A DNA stretch of 64,000 bases, taken from positions 92,366 through 156,365 of the forward strand of contig DATCEO010000106.1 of NCBI GenBank assembly GCA_036510065.1, read 5' to 3'. This DNA is from DASUBV01 sp036510065. GTDB taxonomy: Bacteria; Actinomycetota; Actinomycetes; Streptosporangiales; Streptosporangiaceae. Position numbers and translations under genes: made by a program. Below the pieces are notes generated by a model that saw only the letters and a program-made list of their open reading frames with translations, did not search any database and was not told where the DNA came from. Below, piece by piece: positions 1 to 7,006 of the stretch. How positions within the stretch are numbered: position 1 is the stretch's first letter; each line of letters begins with the position of its first letter.

Positions 1-622
1 CGATGGCGAAGGCGCCTGCCGCCTGCAGCGACTTGGCGTCCTGCAGCAGCTGCTCGCCGTCCTCGCCGCGGCCCTGCACCCGGTACCCGCCGAAGGCGTT
101 GACCGACTGCGGGGTCAGGCCCAGGTGGGCCATGACGGGAACGCCGGCCGCGACGAGCTCCTCGACCTGGCGCAGGATACGGTGACCGCCCTCCAGCTTG
201 ACGGCGTGCGCTCCGGCCTCCTTCAGGAACCGGGTCGCGGCGCCCAGGGCGGCCTCGGGCGAGGCCTGGTAGGAGCCGAAGGGCAGGTCCGCCACGACCA
301 TCGCCCGGCGGGTGCCGCGGACCACCGCGGCGGTCAGCGGGATCAGGTCGTCGACCGTGACCGGGATGGTGCTGTCGTGCCCGAACACCACCATGGCGGC
401 CGAGTCGCCGACCAGCAGCACCGGGATTCCCGCCTCGTCGAACACCCGCGCGGTCAGCGCGTCGTAGGCGGTGAGCATCGGCCAGCGCTCGCCGCGGCGC
501 TTGGCCGCCGCGACATCGCGGACGGTGACCCGCCGGTGGGCGGTCCCGCCGTAGAGAGGCTCCGGGTTTCCGGTCCGCGCGGTTGTCGCGGCCTGCCCAG
601 GGTCAGCCTGAATTGCGGTCAT
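1..622 (-). CDS. panB: 3-methyl-2-oxobutanoate hydroxymethyltransferase, 5' part (runs off left edge)
   Basis: Ketopantoate hydroxymethyltransferase moves a one-carbon unit from methylene-tetrahydrofolate to 2-oxoisovalerate, the first committed step to pantothenate and CoA in the cytoplasm. Only the first ~207 codons lie in the window; the C-terminus is beyond base 1. Visible family blocks are MLTAYDALTARVFDEAGIP from about residue 49, LLVGDSAAMVVFGHDST with the metal-binding Asp, then AHAVKLEGG and MAHLGLTPQSVNAFGGY. The ATG at 622 is preceded by a strong GGAGGA (628-633), which fixes the start. It is divergent from the TetR gene at 810. Identity is near certain. Confidence 0.95.
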   Translation of the reverse strand, partial: MTAIQADPGQAATTARTGNPEPLYGGTAHRRVTVRDVAAAKRRGERWPMLTAYDALTARVFDEAGIPVLLVGDSAAMVVFGHDSTIPVTVDDLIPLTAAVVRGTRRAMVVADLPFGSYQASPEAALGAATRFLKEAGAHAVKLEGGHRILRQVEELVAAGVPVMAHLGLTPQSVNAFGGYRVQGRGEDGEQLLQDAKSLQAAGAFAI

Positions 623-748
623 AAGAGTCCTCCGCGGTCTCGAGTCGCCCCTGTGGCGTACCCGGACTTCACGATCATGACATAGCGGGCCCGTTATCGG
701 CAGCCGGCGGGCAGCGGAGTTGCGAAGCCGAGCCCCAAAAGCGGCCTG

Positions 749-777
749 TTGCGATACGGTGTGGTTTCGTATCGTAA
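749..777. promoter_or_regulatory. Imperfect inverted repeat, probable TetR operator
   Basis: The arms TTGCGATACG (749-758) and CGTATCGTAA (768-777) pair with one mismatch around a 9-base spacer. The site ends 32 bases before the ATG of the TetR gene at 810 and lies in the only intergenic gap between it and panB. Size and position fit an autoregulatory TetR operator, but binding is inferred. Confidence 0.6.
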
Positions 778-809
778 GTCGGCGTCCGGCACCAGCGGAG
801 AAGGACAGC

Positions 810-1451
810 ATGAGCTCTCAGGTGGTGCCCGGTCCGGCCGGAAAGGCGGCGACGGGCATCGCTGGCGACCATGAGCCGCGGCGGCCGGGGCGGCCCCGCA
901 GTGAGCAGGCGGAGCAGGCGATCATCGAGGCCGCGCTGGAGGTCTTCGCCGAGTCGGGGGCCGACGGGCTGGGCATCGAGCAGGTCGCCGCCCGGGCCGG
1001 GGTCGGCAAGGCCACCATCTACCGGCGCTGGCCGGGCAAGGAAGAACTGCTGCTGGACGCCATCGGGGCGCTGCGCACGCCGCTGCCGCAGCCCCAGGGC
1101 AGGTCGGTCCGGGCCGACCTGGCCGCCCTGGTCGAGGCGCTCTGCAAGGAGGCGGCCGATCCGCGCCGGGCGCGCCAGTTCGCCCTGCTGCACGGGGACG
1201 GCCTGAAGTACCCCCGGCTGCTGGCCCGGTATAACCAGATCGTCATGGAGCCGCGCCGCGAGGTGATCCGGTCGGTGCTGCGCCGCGGCGTGGCCACCGG
1301 CGAGCTGCGCGAGACCACCGACGTGGACGCCGCCATGTTCCTGCTGAGCGGGGCCGTGCTGGCCTGGAGCGGCCCGACCCGGGAGCAGTCGGGTCCCCGC
1401 TATGCCCGGCGGGTCGTCGAGGAACTGCTGCGCGGCCTCGCGGCCCGCTAA
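810..1451 (+). CDS. TetR/AcrR-family transcriptional regulator
   Basis: A 213-residue one-component repressor of the TetR type. After a basic GRPR stretch, the helix-turn-helix domain covers about residues 31-80 and shows AALEVFAESGADGLGIEQVA, then GVGKATIYRRWPGKEELL, a textbook TetR recognition helix. The remaining ~130 residues are the alpha-helical ligand and dimer domain (TetR_C type); its ligand cannot be read from sequence. An in-frame ATG at 720 exists, but the ATG at 810 has an AGCGGAGAAGG ribosome-binding stretch and leaves the inverted repeat at 749-777 outside the gene, so 810 is preferred. The obvious candidate target is its own promoter; no transporter gene sits next to it. Confidence 0.88.
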   Translation: MSSQVVPGPAGKAATGIAGDHEPRRPGRPRSEQAEQAIIEAALEVFAESGADGLGIEQVAARAGVGKATIYRRWPGKEELLLDAIGALRTPLPQPQGRSVRADLAALVEALCKEAADPRRARQFALLHGDGLKYPRLLARYNQIVMEPRREVIRSVLRRGVATGELRETTDVDAAMFLLSGAVLAWSGPTREQSGPRYARRVVEELLRGLAAR

Positions 1452-1479
1452 TCACGGGCCGAGCTGAGCGCCGGCCGGG

Positions 1480-1495
1480 CCGAGCATAAGCTCGG
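1480..1495 (+). terminator. Small hairpin downstream of TetR gene
   Basis: CCGAGC (1480-1485) and GCTCGG (1490-1495) form a 6-bp stem with an ATAA loop, 28 bases after the TetR stop. There is no T-run. It is a weak candidate terminator and could be incidental in such GC-rich DNA. Confidence 0.3.
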
Positions 1496-1539
1496 AGCGA
1501 TCACCAAGCGGTGCCCAGATCTCGCGAGGAGAGGCAACG

Positions 1540-2178
1540 ATGCGGCTCACCAAGCTCGGCCATGCGTGCGTCCGGCTCGAGAAGGACGGTGCCCGCCTGG
1601 TCATCGACCCCGGTGCCTGGAGCGGGCCGGACCGGCTGGCCGGAGCCCAGGCGGTGCTGATCACCCACGAGCATCCCGACCACGTCGACGCCGACGCGGT
1701 GCGCGCAGCGCTGACCGCCGACTCAGGCCTGGAGCTCTGGGCGAATTCCTCGGTCACCGCGAAGTTCGCCGACTTCGGCGGCCGCGTCCATGAGGTCTTG
1801 CACGGCGACGTGTTCACGGCGGCCGGATTCGACGTGCACGTCTACGGCGAGAAGCACGCCCAGATCCTGCCGAGCGTTCCCATCATCCCCAACACCGGCT
1901 TCGCCGTCGACGGTGCGGTCTTCCACCCCGGCGACTCCTTCACCGTGCCGCAGGACCGCATCCCGACGCTGCTGCTGCCGGTCAGCGCGCCCTGGCTCAA
2001 GTTCTCCGAGGTGGCGGCCTACGCCTACGAGGTGGCGCCCGAGCGCGGTTACGCCATTCACGACGCGATCTTGAGCCAGCAGGGCACCGGCCTGGTCGCG
2101 AACCTGCTCAAGATGATGGCCCGGCCCGGTGACGGGCCGTTCACCCGGCTGGAGCCGGGCACCAGCGTCGACCTCTGA
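1540..2178 (+). CDS. Metallo-beta-lactamase-fold hydrolase (UlaG-like)
   Basis: A 212-residue cytoplasmic protein of the metallo-beta-lactamase superfamily, closest in layout to the short UlaG/YfhI-like hydrolases. It opens with MRLTKLGHACVRLE, followed by VIDPG and the metal motif ITHEHPDH with ligands at about His43, His45, Asp47 and His48. Further ligands are plausible in FHPGDSF near residue 127 and in AIHDA near residue 171. The ATG at 1540 follows GCGAGGAGAGG, a good ribosome-binding site. No signal peptide is present. The substrate is unknown; members of this group act on diverse phosphodiesters, lactones or thioesters. It probably forms its own transcription unit. Confidence 0.85.
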   Translation: MRLTKLGHACVRLEKDGARLVIDPGAWSGPDRLAGAQAVLITHEHPDHVDADAVRAALTADSGLELWANSSVTAKFADFGGRVHEVLHGDVFTAAGFDVHVYGEKHAQILPSVPIIPNTGFAVDGAVFHPGDSFTVPQDRIPTLLLPVSAPWLKFSEVAAYAYEVAPERGYAIHDAILSQQGTGLVANLLKMMARPGDGPFTRLEPGTSVDL

Positions 2179-2186
2179 GCAGGCAG

Positions 2187-2852
2187 TTACGCGGGCGCGA
2201 TGGTGGTCACCGTGCCGGAGTGGCCCTTGAACTTCAGCCCGCCGTCCGCGGAGTCCACGTACAGGACGCCGCCCCTCGCGGGGACGGCCGGCTCCGCCTG
2301 CGGCGTGAGAGCCAGCAGCCCGTCCAGGTTCATCTGACCATGATTGTCCGGTGACGGCACGACCCGCTCCACGCCGGTCAGGTCGTTGTTCTCCAGGTCC
2401 AGTGACGCGCCGCCGCTGGCCTCGGGGGCGATCGAGATGATGGGGTGATCCGTCCCGGTGGCCACGGCCAGGCCGGTGCGCTCGTTCCCGCCGCCGTCCA
2501 GGTAATTCAGCTTGACGAATGTGCCGGCGCCGCCCTGGGCAAGCAGCTCAAGGTTGCCTGCGGAAAGAGAAGTGATAAAGGCGAGGTTACTGATCGACTG
2601 GCCATTGCCGGCCAGCTGATTTTTCAGGTACGCGGTGCTAATTCCGCCATCTGACTGGAAATGGACAACTGCTGGCTGGACCTGGCTGGACATAGCTGGC
2701 TCGATCCTCCTGGGCGGTGGCTTGACCGGCGGCGCCGGGACTGCCGCCGCCGCTCTTGACCGGCCGGATTGCGTTGTGCCCGCAGCCGCAGCCGTCAGGC
2801 CGGCGCCCACGATAAAGCGCCGACGCGAGAACCTTCGCTTTCTGGCGCCCAT
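2187..2852 (-). CDS. Tat-exported protein with phage-tail-fibre-like C-terminus
   Basis: A 221-residue protein starting with a twin-arginine signal, SRRRFIVGAG at about residues 9-18, followed by an Ala-rich hydrophobic stretch, so export by the Tat system is likely. The mature part has no enzyme motif that I recognise. Its last ~30 residues (GGVLYVDSADGGLKFKGHSG) resemble the short C-terminal module seen on phage tail and structural fibre-like proteins and on many uncharacterised actinobacterial proteins. The middle is rich in Gly, Asn and Ser with beta-strand character. It is convergent with the hydrolase gene, 8 bases away. Function is unknown. Confidence 0.7.
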   Translation of the reverse strand: MGARKRRFSRRRFIVGAGLTAAAAGTTQSGRSRAAAAVPAPPVKPPPRRIEPAMSSQVQPAVVHFQSDGGISTAYLKNQLAGNGQSISNLAFITSLSAGNLELLAQGGAGTFVKLNYLDGGGNERTGLAVATGTDHPIISIAPEASGGASLDLENNDLTGVERVVPSPDNHGQMNLDGLLALTPQAEPAVPARGGVLYVDSADGGLKFKGHSGTVTTIAPA

Positions 2853-3107
2853 CCTGGCTCCCGTTCAGAATTAATATGCTTATGACAGCACTCTACGCAT
2901 TGCGTGGTTCCCCGGAGTGCGGATCCGTTATTTCCGTCGCCGCCTCTCCCAGGTAAGCCGCGACTAGGTAAATAACGGCAAACCGGCGCCAATGCCTTTT
3001 ACCGCGTTGCAGACGGGGCGGGGGCTGCTTGGTAGCATGCTGCTTGTACCGCTCCGGTAGCGGCCTCCGTCGTTTCGCGTTCTGCAGTGCCGCCGAGGAG
3101 GCTGCTC

Positions 3108-4124
3108 ATGTCCGCTATCGAGGTGCGCCTATTCCGTCGCGGTGACCGCGAACAGCTCGCCCGGCTCGTGAATGCGCACGCCGGGGCGGTCCTGCCCGGC
3201 ATGAGCGCGTCCGTCAGCACTGTGCTGGCCGCGCTGGAACGCCAGCCGGGCGATTTCATCGAGGACCCCTGGGTCAGCGAGCGGATGACGCTGGTCGCCA
3301 GCCAGGGTGACCGGATCGCCGCGGCCGCGCACCTGCTCCGGTACTTCCCCGACGAGCAGGCCGGGCCGGCCGCACGGGACGCGGGCCAGATTCACTGGCT
3401 GATCTTCTGGCCGGAGGCGCCCGCCGGGAACCCTTACTGGCTCGATGCCACCGAGGCCGCTGAGGCGCTGATCGGCGCCTGCTTCCGCCAGCTGGACCGG
3501 TGGGGCGTCACCCGCCAGCAGGCGGGCGGGGAGCTGCCCGTCCGCGGCGTGTACGGGGTACCCGGCCAGTGGCCGCACGTCAGCGCGCTCTACGAGCGGG
3601 CCGGCTTCCGGCACACCGGGCACACCGAGATCGTCTACCTGGCCAGGATCGGCGATCTGCGGACTCCGGCCGGGGCCCCGATCCCGGGGCTGGACGTGCG
3701 CCGCTCGGCGGGGATGAACGGCACCCGCCTGTCCGCCACGCTCGGCCCGGACCCGATCGGCTACATCGAGATCGAGACGTTCGACGACGGCGAGCGCCGG
3801 TCGCGGAACGGTGGCTGGGCCGACGTCGGCAACCTCCGGGTGACCGAGCCCTACCGCCGCCAGGGCGTCGCGACGTGGCTGCTCGGCCAGGCGGCCGACT
3901 GGCTGGAGCTGGCCGGGGTCGAGCGCCTCCTGGACTACGCCTGGCTGGAGGGGACGGACCCCGGCGGCCTGGACTACGCCGGTTACCGGGCCTTCCTGCC
4001 GGCCGCTGGCTTCCGCGAGATCACCCGGACCCGGCTCGGCTGGACCCGGGCTTCAGACCGGCGATCATCACGCTCGCCGACGTCTGCGCACCACGATGAC
4101 CTGGCTGGTGATGGTCAGCACTAG
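3108..4124 (+). CDS. Double-domain GNAT-family N-acetyltransferase
   Basis: A 338-residue protein with two GNAT folds in tandem. The N-terminal half (about 1-185) starts IEVRLFRRGDREQLARLVNA and has a degenerate acetyl-CoA site. The C-terminal half carries the usual motif A, LRVTEPYRRQGVATWLL, at about residues 245-260, with RRQGVA as the pyrophosphate loop. Tandem GNATs in actinobacteria include mycothiol synthase and aminoglycoside or protein acetyltransferases, but nothing here identifies the acceptor. The ATG at 3108 has GAGGAG at 3095-3100; an upstream in-frame start at 3087 lacks such a site. Its 3' end overlaps the convergent gene at 4068 by 57 bases. Confidence 0.82.
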   Translation: MSAIEVRLFRRGDREQLARLVNAHAGAVLPGMSASVSTVLAALERQPGDFIEDPWVSERMTLVASQGDRIAAAAHLLRYFPDEQAGPAARDAGQIHWLIFWPEAPAGNPYWLDATEAAEALIGACFRQLDRWGVTRQQAGGELPVRGVYGVPGQWPHVSALYERAGFRHTGHTEIVYLARIGDLRTPAGAPIPGLDVRRSAGMNGTRLSATLGPDPIGYIEIETFDDGERRSRNGGWADVGNLRVTEPYRRQGVATWLLGQAADWLELAGVERLLDYAWLEGTDPGGLDYAGYRAFLPAAGFREITRTRLGWTRASDRRSSRSPTSAHHDDLAGDGQH

Positions 4125-4568
4125 CAAGACGGCAGCCAGGGCAGCGAGGTAGGTGTCATTGGTCAGCCATCCCGATTGGTAACCGGCCCGCACGTCGCCC
4201 AGCGGGTAGGCATCGCGGCGATTCCGGGGATCAACCGCGACCGCGACCGTGGCCCCCGTCTGGAGCGGCCTGCGCACGCCCAGCAGGTCCTCGGACACCG
4301 TGGTGCCACCCAGGACGAAGGTAACCGGGCAGGTCAGCTTGCCGCCGAAGGTCTGATTGGAGCCCACGGTGCTGGAGCAGTAGGCGACCCGGGCCGTCGC
4401 GGTCACCCCGTGCGCGCGCAGCGCCGCGTACTGCCCCTGGCGGTGGAAGGTGGGGTAGGTCAGGGCAGCGATCAGGACGAGCAGGGCCAGGCACAGCACC
4501 CAAATGACGACCCAGCGGCGGGCACTGCTGGCTGGACGAGGGGAGCGGCGCGTCCTGGCCGTCCTCAT
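4068..4568 (-). CDS. DUF3592-like membrane protein of the sigma-factor operon
   Basis: A 166-residue protein with a basic N-terminus, one hydrophobic segment at about residues 20-40, an extracytoplasmic region containing AYCSSTVGSNQ and the DUF3592-like pattern of short beta strands, and a second membrane helix near the C-terminus ending in RRRRR. Two Cys residues (near 63 and 79) could form a disulphide outside the membrane. It is the last gene of a three-gene unit: its ATG overlaps the stop of the preceding gene as ATGA (4565-4568), so translation is probably coupled. It may take part in sensing for the sigma factor, but that is inferred from position only. Confidence 0.65.
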   Translation of the reverse strand: MRTARTRRSPRPASSARRWVVIWVLCLALLVLIAALTYPTFHRQGQYAALRAHGVTATARVAYCSSTVGSNQTFGGKLTCPVTFVLGGTTVSEDLLGVRRPLQTGATVAVAVDPRNRRDAYPLGDVRAGYQSGWLTNDTYLAALAAVLLVLTITSQVIVVRRRRRA

Positions 4569-4957
4569 CGCGATGGCCGGGGGGTGTGCGGCAAGGGCGA
4601 CGGCGACGGAATTGGCTGGCCAGTCGGCGACGGCGATGCAGCTGGCGGCGATGCCGCGAGCGACGACGGCGTGGGCACGGGGGCCGGTGAGCGCGTGTCC
4701 CGGCCGGTCACCGAGCGGGTCGGCGGGGCGGCGGGGCTGGCCGGCCGACCCGGGCCGGGGTGGCTTCTGACGGCGGAGCTGGACAGGATGCCAGCCGTGA
4801 TCGCGCTCGCCACGACCACGGCCGCCAGGGCATCGCGAGCCACCCGAAGCCGCCGCCGCCGGCCGCCGATGCGCATGACCTGAGCCACCGGCAGCGGTCG
4901 CGCCGCCTGCCCGGCCTCGCTGGCGATTCGCTGCAGCTCCTCGCCGAGGTCAGGCAT
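4565..4957 (-). CDS. Putative single-pass anti-sigma-like protein
   Basis: A 130-residue protein directly downstream of, and overlapping by 8 bases, the sigma factor gene. The first ~40 residues are predicted cytoplasmic (MPDLGEELQRIASEAGQAAR), followed by a basic RRRRLR patch, a hydrophobic segment at about 45-62 and a low-complexity Pro/Ser/Thr-rich tail that would lie outside the membrane. This matches the general form of anti-sigma factors next to SigE-type sigma genes, but it has no zinc-binding HxxxCxxC motif, so it is not of the ZAS class. The assignment rests on context and topology; the family was not recognised. Confidence 0.6.
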   Translation of the reverse strand: MPDLGEELQRIASEAGQAARPLPVAQVMRIGGRRRRLRVARDALAAVVVASAITAGILSSSAVRSHPGPGRPASPAAPPTRSVTGRDTRSPAPVPTPSSLAASPPAASPSPTGQPIPSPSPLPHTPRPSR

Positions 4958-5501
4958 CGCCAGCCTGCCCCCGGTCCGTGCGGCGCCCGCCGCTGATGCC
5001 GTGCCCGGCGGGCTCGCGCAGGTGCGGGGCGAGAGCCGCGCGGCCGCGGGCCAGCCGCGCTTTTACCGTCCCCTCCGGGACCCCCGTCTCCGCGGCGATC
5101 TGCGCGACGGTCAGGTCACACAGGTAGTGCAGGACGATGGCCCGCCGCTGCGCGGCCGGAACCTTGCGCAGCGCCTGGATCAGCGCTACCCGGTCCGGGG
5201 TGGGCCCGTCAACGGCCTGCGGCTGCGGCTGCGAGCGCATCAGGAGCCGGCCGAGCCGGGCCCGGTTCCACCGTGACATCGCGATCCGCCAGGCGGCGGC
5301 GCGGACCCAGGCTTCTGGCACGCCCTGGGCACTCAGCTTCTCGCGGTGGGTCCAGGCCCGTACGAAGGCTTCCTGAACAGCATCGTGTGCCTCCGCGTGA
5401 TCACCGGTCATCACGTAGAGCTGCCCGACCAGCCGCCGGAATGATCCGGCATAGAAGTCGGTGAACTCTTCGGGGGTCAACGTGTCTCCTGGCGCGCTCA
5501 T
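4950..5501 (-). CDS. RNA polymerase sigma factor, ECF SigE-type
   Basis: A 183-residue extracytoplasmic-function sigma factor of the actinobacterial SigE-like family. Region 2 spans about residues 10-60 (EEFTDFYAGSFRRLVGQ, then AHDAVQEAFVRAW) and region 4 about 115-165 (PAAQRRAIVLHYLCDLTVAQ and VPEGTVKARLARGRAAL). It would redirect RNA polymerase to a small regulon. The reading frame is open to 5855, but that extension has no family similarity; the ATG at 5501 starts just before region 2. The gene heads an overlapping operon with an anti-sigma-like and a DUF3592-like membrane gene, and it is divergent from a secreted Pro-rich protein gene that may belong to its regulon. Confidence 0.88.
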   Translation of the reverse strand: MSAPGDTLTPEEFTDFYAGSFRRLVGQLYVMTGDHAEAHDAVQEAFVRAWTHREKLSAQGVPEAWVRAAAWRIAMSRWNRARLGRLLMRSQPQPQAVDGPTPDRVALIQALRKVPAAQRRAIVLHYLCDLTVAQIAAETGVPEGTVKARLARGRAALAPHLREPAGHGISGGRRTDRGQAGDA

Positions 5502-5705
5502 GAGAGCCGATGCGCCCGCTGCGAGCAGAGCGGCCCCGCTAACGGTAGGGCAGCTCGCGGCACCCGGCGGCCGTGATCGCGGATCGGATATCGGTATTTC
5601 TTCCCGCGGCTGACATGCAACCGGGTGGCCGTCCCGCAGGTAGATACGAAGACTGCCGGCATCCCGGCGGCATGAGCGAGTGATCAGATGAGCTGGAGGC
5701 CAGAG

Positions 5706-6158
5706 ATGAAGATGCCCGGCAGGCGCGCGACGATGTGGCTGGCGCTGCCCGCAGCCGCCGTGGTGGCCGGCGGCACCGCACTCACGGTGGCGTCCGCGGC
5801 CAGTCACCCCGCCGGTCACCTGGCCGGGACCAGGCCCGGCTCGGCCGCCGCGCACGCCTCAGCTCCGGCCGCCTCGCCGTCGCCGGCCCGCGGCCTCTCG
5901 ACACCCACGCCCGTTCCCTCGCCGCTGCCCAGCCGGGCCGCCCCGTCGGCCTCGCCGTCGCCGGTGCGGGGGACGGCGGCACCTACGCCCACGCCGTCGC
6001 CGGTGCGGGGAGCGGCGGCGCCCACGCCCACGCCCTCGCCCTCGCCGACCCGCCGCCCCCCGATGCCGGAGCCGTCACCATCACCAGCGCGCCCGGCTCC
6101 GGCGCCCGCCCCGACGCCCTCTCCGGCGCCGGCAGCCGCCAGTCGGACCAGCAGGTAG
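5706..6158 (+). CDS. Secreted Pro/Ser/Ala-rich repeat protein
   Basis: A 150-residue protein with a Sec-type N-terminus (basic MKMPGRRATMWLALP, then an Ala/Val-rich hydrophobic core, with possible cleavage near residue 35-40). The rest is almost entirely Pro, Ser, Ala and Thr, with repeats of the type PSPVRGTAAPTPT. Such tails are usually extended cell-wall-spanning or glycosylated linkers; there is no catalytic domain. The ATG at 5706 has GGAGG at 5694-5698 and is preferred over the ATG at 5688. It is divergent from the sigma operon and could be a target of it. Function is unknown, and the composition could also hide a wrong frame, though the signal peptide argues against that. Confidence 0.55.
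   Translation: MKMPGRRATMWLALPAAAVVAGGTALTVASAASHPAGHLAGTRPGSAAAHASAPAASPSPARGLSTPTPVPSPLPSRAAPSASPSPVRGTAAPTPTPSPVRGAAAPTPTPSPSPTRRPPMPEPSPSPARPAPAPAPTPSPAPAAASRTSR
5955..6032 (+). repeat. Two tandem 39-bp repeats in the Pro-rich gene
   Basis: Copies at 5955-5993 and 5994-6032 encode PSPVRGTAAPTPT and PSPVRGAAAPTPT. A more degenerate copy lies upstream around 5877. The unit is a whole number of codons, so repeat number can change without breaking the frame. Confidence 0.8.
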
Positions 6159-6223
6159 CCCTGCTATCGGCCGATGGCCGGTCTGTGCACCTGGCGGGTC
6201 CGCCGGTGCCTGTCGTGACCGGG

Positions 6224-7006
6224 TCAGGCGTCGCCCGGCGCGGCGGCCGGCTTGCGGCCGCCGCCGAGGAAGGAGTCGATGAAGTCCGGGCTGGCGGACA
6301 GCTCGGCGGGGGTGCCCGTCATCCGGACCTCGCCGCCGCCCAGGACGTAGGTGCGGTCGGAGATGGCCAGCACTGACCTGGCTCGCTGCTCGACGATCAG
6401 CACGGCGGCGCCGCTGACCGCGAGCTGCCGGACGTGCTCCTCCAGCAGCTCCGCCGCCACCTTGGGAGCCAGGTTCGCGGTGGGCTCGTCCAGGAGGAAG
6501 ATGCCCGGCTCGAGCATGAGCACCCGGCCCATGGCCAGCATCTTCCGCTCGCCGCCGCTGAGCTTGCCCGCCGGGCGGCCGAGCATCGTGGCCAGTCGCG
6601 GGAAGACGGCCAGGACCCGCTCGGTGCGCGCGGCGAGCTCGCTGCGGCGCAGCAGGTAGCCGCCCATCTCCAGGTTCTCCCGCACGGTCAGCGGCGCGAA
6701 TACGTCATCGACCTGCGGGACGTAGCCGACCCCGGACCGGGCGATCTCTTCCGAGGGCTTGTTCGTGATGTCCAGGTCGCCGGCCAGGACCCGGCCGGGG
6801 GAGACCCGCACGATGCCGACCAGGCCCTTGAGCAGGGTGCTCTTGCCCGAGCCGTTGGGCCCGACGAGCGAGACGATCTCGGCCGGATCGGCGTTCACGG
6901 TGATCCCGCGGATGACCGGGTCGCCGCCGTAGCCTGCGGTGACGTCCTCGGCGCGCAGCGGCAGGCCGGCGATCAGTGGCTCAGCCGACAAGGTAGGCCT
7001 CCACAA
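6224..7006 (-). CDS. livF: Branched-chain-type ABC transporter ATP-binding protein LivF
   Basis: A 260-residue ATPase of the HAAT importer family (LivF type). It shows Walker A GPNGSGKSTLLKG near residue 47, the LivF-typical NKPSEEIARSGVGYVPQ, the signature LSGGERKMLAMGR near 145, and Walker B IFLLDEPTANLAPK. With LivG it powers uptake by the LivH/LivM pore. Its first codons overlap the end of the LivM-LivG fusion gene by 26 bases if the ATG at 7006 is used; an in-frame TTG at 6991 is an alternative. It is the last gene of the five-gene unit that starts with the FAH-family gene at 12246. Confidence 0.9.
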   Translation of the reverse strand: MWRPTLSAEPLIAGLPLRAEDVTAGYGGDPVIRGITVNADPAEIVSLVGPNGSGKSTLLKGLVGIVRVSPGRVLAGDLDITNKPSEEIARSGVGYVPQVDDVFAPLTVRENLEMGGYLLRRSELAARTERVLAVFPRLATMLGRPAGKLSGGERKMLAMGRVLMLEPGIFLLDEPTANLAPKVAAELLEEHVRQLAVSGAAVLIVEQRARSVLAISDRTYVLGGGEVRMTGTPAELSASPDFIDSFLGGGRKPAAAPGDA

